This document shows positions 35,301-43,219 of a DNA stretch of 64,000 nucleotides, one piece after another; the stretch's first letter is position 1, and every line of letters begins with the position of its first letter. Origin of the DNA: Methanotrichaceae archaeon. Its GTDB lineage: Archaea > Halobacteriota > Methanosarcinia > Methanotrichales > Methanotrichaceae. Below the pieces are notes generated by a model. That model saw only the letters and a program-made list of their open reading frames with translations, did no database searches and had not been told where the DNA came from. Made by a program: the position numbers and the translations under genes. The stretch covers positions 1 to 64,000 of the forward strand of contig JABLXE010000009.1 of NCBI GenBank assembly GCA_013178225.1. The letters run 5' to 3'.

Positions 35301-37837
35301 CCATGAGTCCCGAGGACGCCAGGATAGCGACGCCTTTCAGTTCCCTTTTTATCGGGATAGGCTTTGCGACAGGATATGGACAACTATGTCAATGTTCTGG
35401 GCAGCAACCCTTTCAGTTCCCTTTTTATCGGGATAGGCTTTGCGACTTAAGTCCCATAAATAAACGCCTCCAATGTCTGCTTCTTTCAGTTCCCTTTTTA
35501 TCGGGATAGGCTTTGCGACGGAACGCTATCGGGTTCCGATCTGGGCACAAATAAAACTTTCAGTTCCCTTTTTATCGGGATAGGCTTTGCGACCGAAATC
35601 GGACTTACGAAGGCTGACGGTCGCATCGGCAAACCTTTCAGTTCCCTTTTTATCGGGATAGGCTTTGCGACAGATCTCCTGGCAAAATATGGCTCGATTG
35701 CGAACATCTTTCAGTTCCCTTTTTATCGGGATAGGCTTTGCGACAATACCTTCCCCGGTCAGCGTTCGGCCAGGGCCGTACTTTCAGTTCCCTTTTTATC
35801 GGGATAGGCTTTGCGACATGGATTCGGAATTGGATGAGATACTGGTTGTGTGGCTGTCTTTCAGTTCCCTTTTTATCGGGATAGGCTTTGCGACAGCATC
35901 TGAATGAGGATGAGCTTAACCTTCTAAAACACTTTCAGTTCCCTTTTTATCGGGATAGGCTTTGCGACCGCCAATCTTGCCAGATTCCAGCTCGCCTTTC
36001 GTCAAACTTTCAGTTCCCTTTTTATCGGGATAGGCTTTGCGACATGCCTCGCCGTTCTTCTTGAAGCGCGGGAACCAGTCTTTCAGTTCCCTTTTTATCG
36101 GGATAGGCTTTGCGACACAAATCGATGGTTAAATACATCTCCAAAAAACCTTCCCTTTCAGTTCCCTTTTTATCGGGATAGGCTTTGCGACAGCGGTGCG
36201 CTATATCTTCAGACCTCGGCGGCTTCTACCTTTCAGTTCCCTTTTTATCGGGATAGGCTTTGCGACTGAGCTGGTCCTGCCTTTCCTGGATGTTGGGATA
36301 TCTTTCAGTTCCCTTTTTATCGGGATAGGCTTTGCGACCCACCACCCATCGGCCCGGAGGGCAAAGGCAACCATCCACTTTCAGTTCCCTTTTTATCGGG
36401 ATAGGCTTTGCGACACCGGCCTGTTCAAGGCGCCCACCGGCGCGGCTACTCTGAACTTTCAGTTCCCTTTTTATCGGGATAGGCTTTGCGACGAACCTAT
36501 ACATTTCGAGCAACGACGACCTTTTCACCTCTTTCAGTTCCCTTTTTATCGGGATAGGCTTTGCGACGAGACGTGGAATTGATCAATTCTAGGAGACTGA
36601 TTCTACTTTCAGTTCCCTTTTTATCGGGATAGGCTTTGCGACTTTCCACCATTCGCCACCAGCAGCTTTCCCGCCAGCTTTCAGTTCCCTTTTTATCGGG
36701 ATAGGCTTTGCGACAAACATAAGGACGTGCTCGCTGTCAGGGTGGCCATTAACTTTCAGTTCCCTTTTTATCGGGATAGGCTTTGCGACCTCTATCCTTA
36801 CTCTGTGATCCCTTACAAACATCTTAACTTTCAGTTCCCTTTTTATCGGGATAGGCTTTGCGACCGGCGGAGGATGTCCGCTCTGGAAGTGCTGCACGAC
36901 GCTGCTTTCAGTTCCCTTTTTATCGGGATAGGCTTTGCGACATTGGCTTCGGATCTGGCGGGCTGGGTTCTTTCTTCTTTCAGTTCCCTTTTTATCGGGA
37001 TAGGCTTTGCGACACCAACTTCGCCGTTCTTGCGTTTAGCCCTCATGATTTTACTTTCAGTTCCCTTTTTATCGGGATAGGCTTTGCGACCATTTTGGAC
37101 GGCCTTGGAACCCCTTAAGACCACTTTTGACTTTCAGTTCCCTTTTTATCGGGATAGGCTTTGCGACCCAGACCGGTTCCGGCGATGGCTGAGACAATAT
37201 CAGCTACTTTCAGTTCCCTTTTTATCGGGATAGGCTTTGCGACGTCGGTATGTAGTCGATGGCCCTTATGCAGCCTTCCCTTTCAGTTCCCTTTTTATCG
37301 GGATAGGCTTTGCGACACCAACGCTTATGACAAATCGACCGCAACCACAGCCTCATCTTTCAGTTCCCTTTTTATCGGGATAGGCTTTGCGACGAAGCTG
37401 CAGAACGCGGCCAACGAAGCCCTGCAGTACTTTCAGTTCCCTTTTTATCGGGATAGGCTTTGCGACCTACAGAACACCAGTATGCCCGCGATGCCGAGAG
37501 CTGGCTTTCAGTTCCCTTTTTATCGGGATAGGCTTTGCGACTGGGAGAAGCACCCGGACCAGAGGCTAGGACAATTCTCTTTCAGTTCCCTTTTTATCGG
37601 GATAGGCTTTGCGACTTTAGATGGCAGAGGCACCTTAAGTTGCCGTGCTGCTTTCAGTTCCCTTTTTATCGGGATAGGCTTTGCGACATAGGGCGAATCA
37701 TCAGAAGGATATAGAAAAACTGAAGGCTTTCAGTTCCCTTTTTATCGGGATAGGCTTTGCGACAGCATAATTGAGCCGGTAGAGGTCGCAGGCCTGAAAG
37801 CTTTCAGTTCCCTTTTTATCGGGATAGGCTTTGCGAC
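32348..37837 (-). CRISPR. CRISPR array: 74 repeats of 37 bp, 73 spacers
   Basis: I counted 74 copies of a 37-bp repeat, from CTTTCAG at the left end to TTTGCGAC at the right, first at 32348-32384 and last at 37801-37837. Spacers are about 34-41 bp. No degenerate repeat was noticed. Read on the minus strand the repeat ends GGGAACTGAAAG, with a TCCC...GGGA stem and an 8-nt tail ACTGAAAG, the usual type I-B 5' handle. This places transcription leftwards with the leader on the right (37838-38015), away from the cas genes. No spacer target could be searched here. Confidence 0.97.
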
Positions 37838-38015
37838 AGCCCTTTGAAAGGGCCTATTTTGCTTAAATCTTGCGCCTTAATAATCCTTTAGGAAGGTATC
37901 TCTTCGCCAGCCATTCAGCTGCCTTGTAGTATTTAAACACTGGCGAATTTCAACTAGAGACCAACATCAAATATAGTTTATTCATCCAGAAAAGGGCCTC
38001 TTTATAAGTAGTGAT
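37838..38015 (-). promoter_or_regulatory. Probable CRISPR leader
   Basis: This AT-rich 178-bp stretch lies next to the last repeat on the side where the minus-strand transcript would start. On the minus strand it contains a TATA-like GTTTAAATAC near 37929-37938, which would place initiation around 37905 and leave about 70 nt before the first repeat. The 32286-32347 gap at the other end is only 62 bp and also carries the cas6 promoter. Confidence 0.6.
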
Positions 38016-38399
38016 TTAACGAACGGAGATCCCCAGGGCCTCCGCCTTCATCGCCCTAGCGATCTGGAGAGCCTGCTCATGAGATATTTTCCTGCTGCTG
38101 CCTAGATGCACATTCCGTACCTTCCCATTTTCTCGCCAGGTAGCCATCCAGTAGCCATAGGACTGACTGCCGCTCTTGGTGGTCTTGACCTTCTCCATCT
38201 CCCAAACTCGGAGGTCCTCAAGCCTGGCATCGCTCTTCAGGTCCTCGGCTTTGGCCCTCAGCCTATCAGCCTCATCCTGACGGGTCCTGGCAGCGGGGCT
38301 CATATGGCTGATCTTTTCCAGGGATTGAGCCTCTCGCTCCAGCTCCCGGGCCTCTTTCATCAAGGCCTTTCGCTCCTCTCCGGCGCTTGTTCTGTGCAT
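38016..38399 (-). CDS. Coiled-coil protein with small beta domain (DUF6788-like)
   Basis: The first 75 of about 127 residues are a charged coiled coil (ERKALMKEARELEREAQSLE, DEADRLRAKAEDLKSDARL). The rest has YGYWMATWRENGKVRNVHLG, a short strand pattern like the DUF6788 or arm-type DNA-binding beta hairpin of integrases, then SHEQALQIARAMKAEALG. I prefer ATG 38399 over the TTG at 38405. A TATA-like TTTATTTATA (minus strand, near 38421-38430) lies about 25 bp upstream, inside an inverted repeat, so the gene is probably leaderless and repressible. Function unknown. Confidence 0.55.
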   Translation of the reverse strand: MHRTSAGEERKALMKEARELEREAQSLEKISHMSPAARTRQDEADRLRAKAEDLKSDARLEDLRVWEMEKVKTTKSGSQSYGYWMATWRENGKVRNVHLGSSRKISHEQALQIARAMKAEALGISVR

Positions 38400-38407
38400 A
38401 TACAATA

Positions 38408-38451
38408 GTTCTATGTCATTATAAATAAATCTTTCTAAAATGACATAGAAC
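38408..38451. repeat. Inverted repeat TTCTATGTCATT, copy 2 (right of CRISPR-Cas)
   Basis: Arms GTTCTATGTCATT (38408-38420) and AATGACATAGAAC (38439-38451) are exact complements with 18 nt between them. The loop contains the TATA-like element of the 38399 gene, so the arms could act as operator half-sites. The same arms occur at 21996-22039, on the other side of the CRISPR-Cas block. Confidence 0.7.
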
Positions 38452-38489
38452 CAATAATAAGAGCACGCAACCGCACAGAGTAGCCTTTA

Positions 38490-39206
38490 TTATCTGTTAT
38501 TGAAGCCACCCAAAAAAGATGCTCCTCCGCCATGGCGCTCAGCCGCCTCTTCGAACCTGCTTTTCCCCCATGTACCGCTGCCCGCCCAGGCAGGTTGCTT
38601 CTTGGCTCCGGTAAATCTCAGAGGTCCTGTCGCTGGCGGCTCCCTCTCTCCCCTCCAGGCAGCAAGAGCTACGCTCAGAACCAGGTCGTCGTGATCGGCC
38701 TCCCTCCAGGCAGAGTAAGAGTCGTGGGCCGTCACCGGATCTATCTTAACCTTGAAGTTCAGAAGCTCAGTCTGGAGTATAGAAGCCAGCGGAAGCTTGG
38801 AGGAGATCTTCAGCCGCCCAGACTGGAAGAGGACCTGCAGGACAGCGGCCAAGTTGCGCTTAGGCGCCCTCCAGGTTCCGCCTTCGTGTGTCTCCCGATC
38901 GCCACCATGGATAAGCACACCACAGGGATCCAGACGGGCCTGCTCAAAGAGGTCGACTACCGGCGCACCTACTCCGGTCTGATCAATCACCAGGACAGAG
39001 CTAGAGGCCAGGGGCGGTGTATTGACCATGGCGGTTACTTTAGCAACTATGTCGGGATACGGGACGTTTCGGACCCTCTCCAGGTGCCGAACATGATAGG
39101 TGGCTTCCCTGCCGCCTTCAGCCAGCCGCTCCAGGATGGAGAGGGCTGTGTAATCGTTGGCCTGGCCCAGGTCCAGGCCTACAAAGAATTTAGTCAAGAT
39201 TATCAA
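38490..39206 (-). CDS. Terminase large subunit, nuclease part (split)
   Basis: This 238-residue protein has an RNase H-like fold. Acidic residues are visible in FVGLDLGQANDYTALSILE (first Asp), SVLVIDQTGVGAPVVDLF (second Asp) and EADHDDLVLSVALAAW (third Asp pair), the pattern of viral terminase nuclease domains that cut concatemeric DNA. It starts at TTG 39206 and overlaps the ATPase gene by 17 bp in the +1 frame. Together the two make about 490 residues, the length of one typical TerL. Either the subunit is genuinely split or a frameshift joins or disrupts it. Confidence 0.8.
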   Translation of the reverse strand: MIILTKFFVGLDLGQANDYTALSILERLAEGGREATYHVRHLERVRNVPYPDIVAKVTAMVNTPPLASSSVLVIDQTGVGAPVVDLFEQARLDPCGVLIHGGDRETHEGGTWRAPKRNLAAVLQVLFQSGRLKISSKLPLASILQTELLNFKVKIDPVTAHDSYSAWREADHDDLVLSVALAAWRGEREPPATGPLRFTGAKKQPAWAGSGTWGKSRFEEAAERHGGGASFLGGFNNR

Positions 39207-39957
39207 CTCCGAATAGAGGTTCGACCTCGTCAGAGATGGCAGCCGCTACCAGGTCGAAGCTGAAGACGCTATCGACGGTCTCCATGAACACGCAGAGGTA
39301 CTCCTGCTCGAACCAGGGGTTGGTCCGCCGCTCCTCTTCCAGGAACTCCTTCGTAATGCGCGGGCACTTTTCCGCGGGGATCTCATACCACTCCCACAGG
39401 TCTCGCTGCTCGCTCCAGATCCGGAAGAAATGGCCTCGTTTGCCGAAAGGGGTACTCATGAGTATGTGCCGGCCGTTGGAGACCGCCAGCATGGGCCGGA
39501 CGGTGTTGTACAGGTCATCCAGAACCCGGCTGGCTTCGTCCTCCAGGAGGAGGGTCACGGCTGAGAATGACCGGGCCGTCTTCTCCGAGCCCGGTCGGGC
39601 CACAAACCTGTTGCCGTTGGCGAACTTGACCGCCAGCTTGGTGTCGGTGCTCAGGTAGTCGGACGGGAGCTCGACTGCGGACCTGAACTCGTCAAACTTC
39701 ATCATGAGCTCGGCAGACTGGTCCTGCGAGGGAGCGATCACCAGGCCAAAAGAAGGCCTACGGTAGATCGACTCGTGCAGGCCCAGGGCTGCGCAGGTCG
39801 TTGACTTGCCGCTCTGCCGGCTGCAGTTGAGGATGATCTTGCGGGATCGGCTCCGCAGAAGCCTGGACTGCCAGTCGTCAGGATGATAGCCCAGGACCTC
39901 CCGGGCCCATAGGACCGGATCCACAGAATAGGCCAGGTCATCATTTGTGAATGGCAT
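39190..39957 (-). CDS. Terminase large subunit, ATPase part (split)
   Basis: This ATPase powers DNA packaging in tailed viruses. Over 255 residues it shows the adenine/N-terminal region DPVLWAREVLGYHPDDWQ, Walker A IILNCSRQSGKSTT (residues 42-54), Walker B TLLLEDEASRV with catalytic Glu (about 141) and motif III LMSTPFGKRG. I chose ATG 39957 rather than 39999 because it begins MPFTNDDLAYS and overlaps the upstream TerS-like gene by 17 bp. It lacks the nuclease domain, which the next gene supplies in another frame. Confidence 0.85.
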   Translation of the reverse strand: MPFTNDDLAYSVDPVLWAREVLGYHPDDWQSRLLRSRSRKIILNCSRQSGKSTTCAALGLHESIYRRPSFGLVIAPSQDQSAELMMKFDEFRSAVELPSDYLSTDTKLAVKFANGNRFVARPGSEKTARSFSAVTLLLEDEASRVLDDLYNTVRPMLAVSNGRHILMSTPFGKRGHFFRIWSEQRDLWEWYEIPAEKCPRITKEFLEEERRTNPWFEQEYLCVFMETVDSVFSFDLVAAAISDEVEPLFGVDNLD

Positions 39958-40522
39958 TGACCACCGCCACCTTTGCTTCGGGGAACGGATCAAGGGCATA
40001 GAGGATCAGGGTTCGAAGCTCGATCCACTCGGGGCTACTGATGATGTTGATCTGTTGCTGAGCCTGGAGCTTCCCTTCCAGCTCGGCCATCAGGCGGACC
40101 ATTTCGCGCAGCTCTTTGATCGCCTGGAGAATGGTTTTGAGATCTTCGGCCCCTTCCGCATTTTCCAGGGTAATGGCCGCTCGTTCCCGGAGTATCCGAA
40201 GCTGATCCAGGTAGTTGGCAGCAGCTTCCAGCCGAGCAGATATCTTCTCGGCCGCGGTGTTCTTGACAGCGTCTGCCACAGCTTCCCGCTCTTTGGCCTC
40301 AGCCTCGGCCAGCACATCCTTCCGGGCTTGCTCTACCCCTGCCTGGACTGCCGCCAGATCTACCGTGAGGTGCTCGTTCAGATGACGACGTAGGGCTGTT
40401 TCTGAATAGCCAAAATCCGCCGAAATCCGCCGGAATGATTCGCCGGTAAAATCCTTTTTCAATAGCCGCTCGTCGATTTCATTTCGACGGGGATCACTGC
40501 AAGGTCCGCATGGTCGCCCCAT
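39941..40522 (-). CDS. Probable terminase small subunit
   Basis: This 193-residue protein has an N-terminal helix-turn-helix unit (NEIDERLLKKDFTGESFRRISADFGYSETALRRHLNEHL) and a long helical, coiled-coil-prone centre (KEREAVADAVKNTAAEKISARLEAAANYL). This is the architecture of many TerS proteins, which recognise packaging sites and form rings through the coiled coil. Position directly before the TerL ATPase (17-bp overlap) supports the call. It is assigned mainly from context; the sequence could also be another HTH regulator. Confidence 0.6.
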   Translation of the reverse strand: MGRPCGPCSDPRRNEIDERLLKKDFTGESFRRISADFGYSETALRRHLNEHLTVDLAAVQAGVEQARKDVLAEAEAKEREAVADAVKNTAAEKISARLEAAANYLDQLRILRERAAITLENAEGAEDLKTILQAIKELREMVRLMAELEGKLQAQQQINIISSPEWIELRTLILYALDPFPEAKVAVVNAIHK

Positions 40523-40523
40523 T

Positions 40524-40679
40524 CTAGCCCACCATCAGTGCAGTTTCGTTGCTGCAGCTGCAGCCCTCGTACCTGGTGCGGTCGTATGCTGCTCGTTGCC
40601 TGGCCCTCATGACAGTGACCTTATTGTCACCGTGGAAAATGTCATGCCTTGAAGGAGATAGGATCTTTCCTTTTTTCAT
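40524..40679 (-). CDS. Small basic hypothetical protein
   Basis: This 51-residue protein starts MKKGKILSPSRHDIFHGD and is rich in Arg and Lys, with a short Cys pair (EGCSCS). It overlaps the previous gene by 4 bp (ATGA) and ends 1 bp before the TerS-like start. Such tight coupling is the main support. Confidence 0.5.
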   Translation of the reverse strand: MKKGKILSPSRHDIFHGDNKVTVMRARQRAAYDRTRYEGCSCSNETALMVG

Positions 40680-40834
40680 ACTGTAACCCCTGATCCAGGT
40701 TTCTTGCCTTTCAGTAGCCTCTCAATTTCAGCTTCAATCTTGGGGATCTGCTTCACCGCTTCCGCTAATTTCCCGAAAATATAGGCCGGGATCTTCTGCA
40801 GGCCTGAGATGGGGGTGATGATATCAGAGGTCAC
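40676..40834 (-). CDS. Small hypothetical protein after the polymerase
   Basis: This 52-residue protein starts with GTG directly after the polymerase stop (TGA then GTG) and reads MTSDIITPISGLQKIPAYI, then a charged helix AEAVKQIPKIEAEIERLLKG. It overlaps the next gene by 4 bp. Function unknown; the family is not recognised. Confidence 0.5.
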   Translation of the reverse strand: MTSDIITPISGLQKIPAYIFGKLAEAVKQIPKIEAEIERLLKGKKPGSGVTV

Positions 40835-42910
40835 TCAATCCCCTCCCCAGCTCTGGAGTACCTCAACCTCAGCATCCACTGGGACCGGAGAAAGCATCTC
40901 GGAGCCTATCCTCCTCATTATGCCCAGGAGAAGAGAGGCCATCTCCTGAGCCCTGGCCTCTGGAGCCTCCAGGATAAGCTCATCATGGACTGAGCCGATT
41001 ATCCTAACCTCATCAGGAAGCGAAGCATAAACCTCGGCCATTACTGCCTTTAAGAGATCGGCACCTGTTCCTTGGGATGGAGAGTTGTATAGCTCGGTAT
41101 CCCTGGCCAGGGTCCGGCCATCTTTCCAGCCCCAGGCCCGTTTCCGGCCTGTTATGGTCTGGGTATAGACCAAAGGTAAAGGCTTGAACCCGTCTTCATA
41201 AGAATGGAGCAAGAAGCTCCTGGGATGGCTCTTTAGAGCCTTCTGGTGTCTATGAAAAGCTTCGACCCCTGAGTAGGTGGTAAAGAATGTGCTCCGGATC
41301 CGTTCGGCTTCTTCCTCAGTCATATCCAGGCCATACTCATTTTTGGCATTCCTCCTGAAGCCAGGAGCAGAGACTCCATAGATCAGGCCGAAGTTGGCAC
41401 TCTTTGCGCTCTGGCGCTGGGCCTTTGTGACTTGATCCAGAGGGACCCCTGCCAGTCTGGAAGCCGTCAGTTTATGGAGGTCCTGGCCGTTCTGGAAGGC
41501 CTCTATCATAGTCTTGTCCTGAGAAAGACAGGCCATTATCCTCAGCTCGATACCTGAGAAATCAGCTTTGATTAGCTTCTTCCCGGGAGGAGATCGGAAG
41601 AGTCTCCTCATGGCCAGGCCATCATCTCCTCGCTTTGGGATCTGCTGGGCGTTAGGTGCCCTGGAAGAGAACCTGCCTGCTCTGGTGGAGAGCTGAAAGT
41701 ATCCGGGATGGAGCCGGCCGTCAATGGGAGAGAGCTTTTGAAGCCACTCCTCCAGAAATTTCTTCTGCCGGGCCAGCCTGCGATACTGGAGGAGATCTCC
41801 AGCAAAGGAGCAGCCCGCCTGATTTAGCTCTTTGAGGGCCTCTTCTTTTGTAGAATCGATCTGATAACCCTGGGCTTGGAGGTAGGCCAGAACATCCTGA
41901 GAGCTGTCAGGGTTGAGGAGGGGAGTGTACTTTTTCCCCTTCTTTGGCCTGGGCTGGAAGCCTGCTTTCCGGGCCTCTTCCTGAAGTCTCTGGGCTATCT
42001 CCTGGGCCTGGGCTTCTTTCTGCTCCATCATGGCTTTGCAGGCCGGGATATCCAGAGGGAGGCCTGACAGCTCCATCTCGATAACTGAAGGGAGGGCCCC
42101 AAACTCCAGCTCAGCTATATGCTCCAGATGGTTTTTCTGGAGAAGCTCCAGGAGGATTTGATGGAGGGAGAGAAGCACCGCCGCGTCTTTGGCTGCGTAA
42201 AGCTTCTGCTCTGATGAAAGGTTCTCTGCGCCCCAATTTGAAACCTGGAGGTCTTTGGATAGATGGATTCCCAGATGCCTTTCTGCTAAGGCCTTAAGGT
42301 TCTGTTCAGGTTGAATCTTCTTCCAGGGGTATTTAGTGGCCCTGGGAGCACGTTCAAGTTTGTACAGGCCGGCCCAGGCGACCTGCGAGGCCAGCATGGT
42401 ATCAAAGAGGTTTTCCATTCTAAGCCTTCGGCTCTGGGAAGCCTGGATAAAAGCCAGGTCAAACTTCAGGTTATGGCCTACCTTTTTTACGTCCGAACGT
42501 TCGACAAGTCCGGCCAGGTCATGGAGAGATGAAGAGAGCCCCAGCTCCCAGAGGTCAGCCACATAAACCCGGCCTGATGGGAGAGAGAGCTGGCAGAGCC
42601 TGGCCCTGGAAGAAAGAGGATCTAAGCCCGTTGTCTCCAGGTCTAAGCCACATATGCCGGCCTGCTCCATCTCATGGAGAGCTCGAGTCCAGGCCTCAGG
42701 GGTGTTAACCTCGATGTAGTCCTGAGCCTCTGCTGATGGGAGTGGCTCAGGCTCATGGAAGAGAGTAGCCTGAGAACTCTTCTTTTTTGGTGTCGATCGA
42801 TCGATGATAGGGGATAGAGGCTCTGTCGTCGCCTTTCCTGGAAGCCAAAGGATTACTCCAGCCAACTTAAATCCCCCCAACTTCCTAAACCAAGGGATAT
42901 GGCAAAACAT
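40835..42910 (-). CDS. Family A DNA polymerase with 3'-5' exonuclease
   Basis: This 691-residue replicative polymerase of bacterial/viral PolA type lacks a 5' nuclease domain. The proofreading exonuclease shows CGLDLETTGLD (Exo I, Asp90/Glu92), GHNLKFDLAF (Exo II, Asp151) and YAAKDAAVLL (Exo III). The polymerase domain shows LIKADFSGIELRIMA (motif A, Asp450), RQSAKSANFGLIYGVS (motif B) and GSVHDELILEAP (motif C, Asp643). Cellular archaea use B and D polymerases, so this marks viral origin. The N-terminal 25-30 residues are unlike the family and overlap an iteron, so the true start may be downstream. Confidence 0.92.
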   Translation of the reverse strand: MFCHIPWFRKLGGFKLAGVILWLPGKATTEPLSPIIDRSTPKKKSSQATLFHEPEPLPSAEAQDYIEVNTPEAWTRALHEMEQAGICGLDLETTGLDPLSSRARLCQLSLPSGRVYVADLWELGLSSSLHDLAGLVERSDVKKVGHNLKFDLAFIQASQSRRLRMENLFDTMLASQVAWAGLYKLERAPRATKYPWKKIQPEQNLKALAERHLGIHLSKDLQVSNWGAENLSSEQKLYAAKDAAVLLSLHQILLELLQKNHLEHIAELEFGALPSVIEMELSGLPLDIPACKAMMEQKEAQAQEIAQRLQEEARKAGFQPRPKKGKKYTPLLNPDSSQDVLAYLQAQGYQIDSTKEEALKELNQAGCSFAGDLLQYRRLARQKKFLEEWLQKLSPIDGRLHPGYFQLSTRAGRFSSRAPNAQQIPKRGDDGLAMRRLFRSPPGKKLIKADFSGIELRIMACLSQDKTMIEAFQNGQDLHKLTASRLAGVPLDQVTKAQRQSAKSANFGLIYGVSAPGFRRNAKNEYGLDMTEEEAERIRSTFFTTYSGVEAFHRHQKALKSHPRSFLLHSYEDGFKPLPLVYTQTITGRKRAWGWKDGRTLARDTELYNSPSQGTGADLLKAVMAEVYASLPDEVRIIGSVHDELILEAPEARAQEMASLLLGIMRRIGSEMLSPVPVDAEVEVLQSWGGD

Positions 42911-43201
42911 ACTGAAAAGGGCATCAAGAAGCCCATTTCTCCCAATTTTATCCCTTTTCGTATCCCTTGAGAAGCTAACCCTAAAACCACTATCAGTAGC
43001 TTAAAATATCCCTTATATCCCTTGGATCCCTTGAAAAAACATAGGGTATCATAGAGAAAACATTTTTTATTTATGTGGATATTTTTCGCTCCCTTACGCG
43101 CGAGGAATAGAATAAGGGATATGAGGGATACAAGGGATATTAGATAGATAGATGTTGATTTTCTATATCCCTTTAGTCCTCTTATATCCCTTGTATCCCT
43201 T
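42892..43201. repeat. Iteron cluster, candidate replication origin of the element
   Basis: TATCCCTT or its complement AAGGGATA recurs in triplets spaced exactly 9 bp: 43007, 43016, 43025 (GATCCCTT); 43114, 43123 (GAGGGATA), 43132 in inverted orientation; and 43166, 43185, 43194. Extra copies are at 42892, 42949 and 42961. The inverted triplets flank an A/T-rich centre (about 43033-43110). The cluster lies between the polymerase and the primase-helicase genes. This fits a plasmid- or phage-type origin. Confidence 0.65.
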
Positions 43202-43219
43202 GATTTAGACTGTTGAACC

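Noticed and set aside
32410-37691. Open frames across the CRISPR array, with the repeated translation SFSSLFIGIGFAT or FQFPFYRDRLCD.
   Set aside because: They are the 37-bp repeat translated in different frames, not a repetitive protein.
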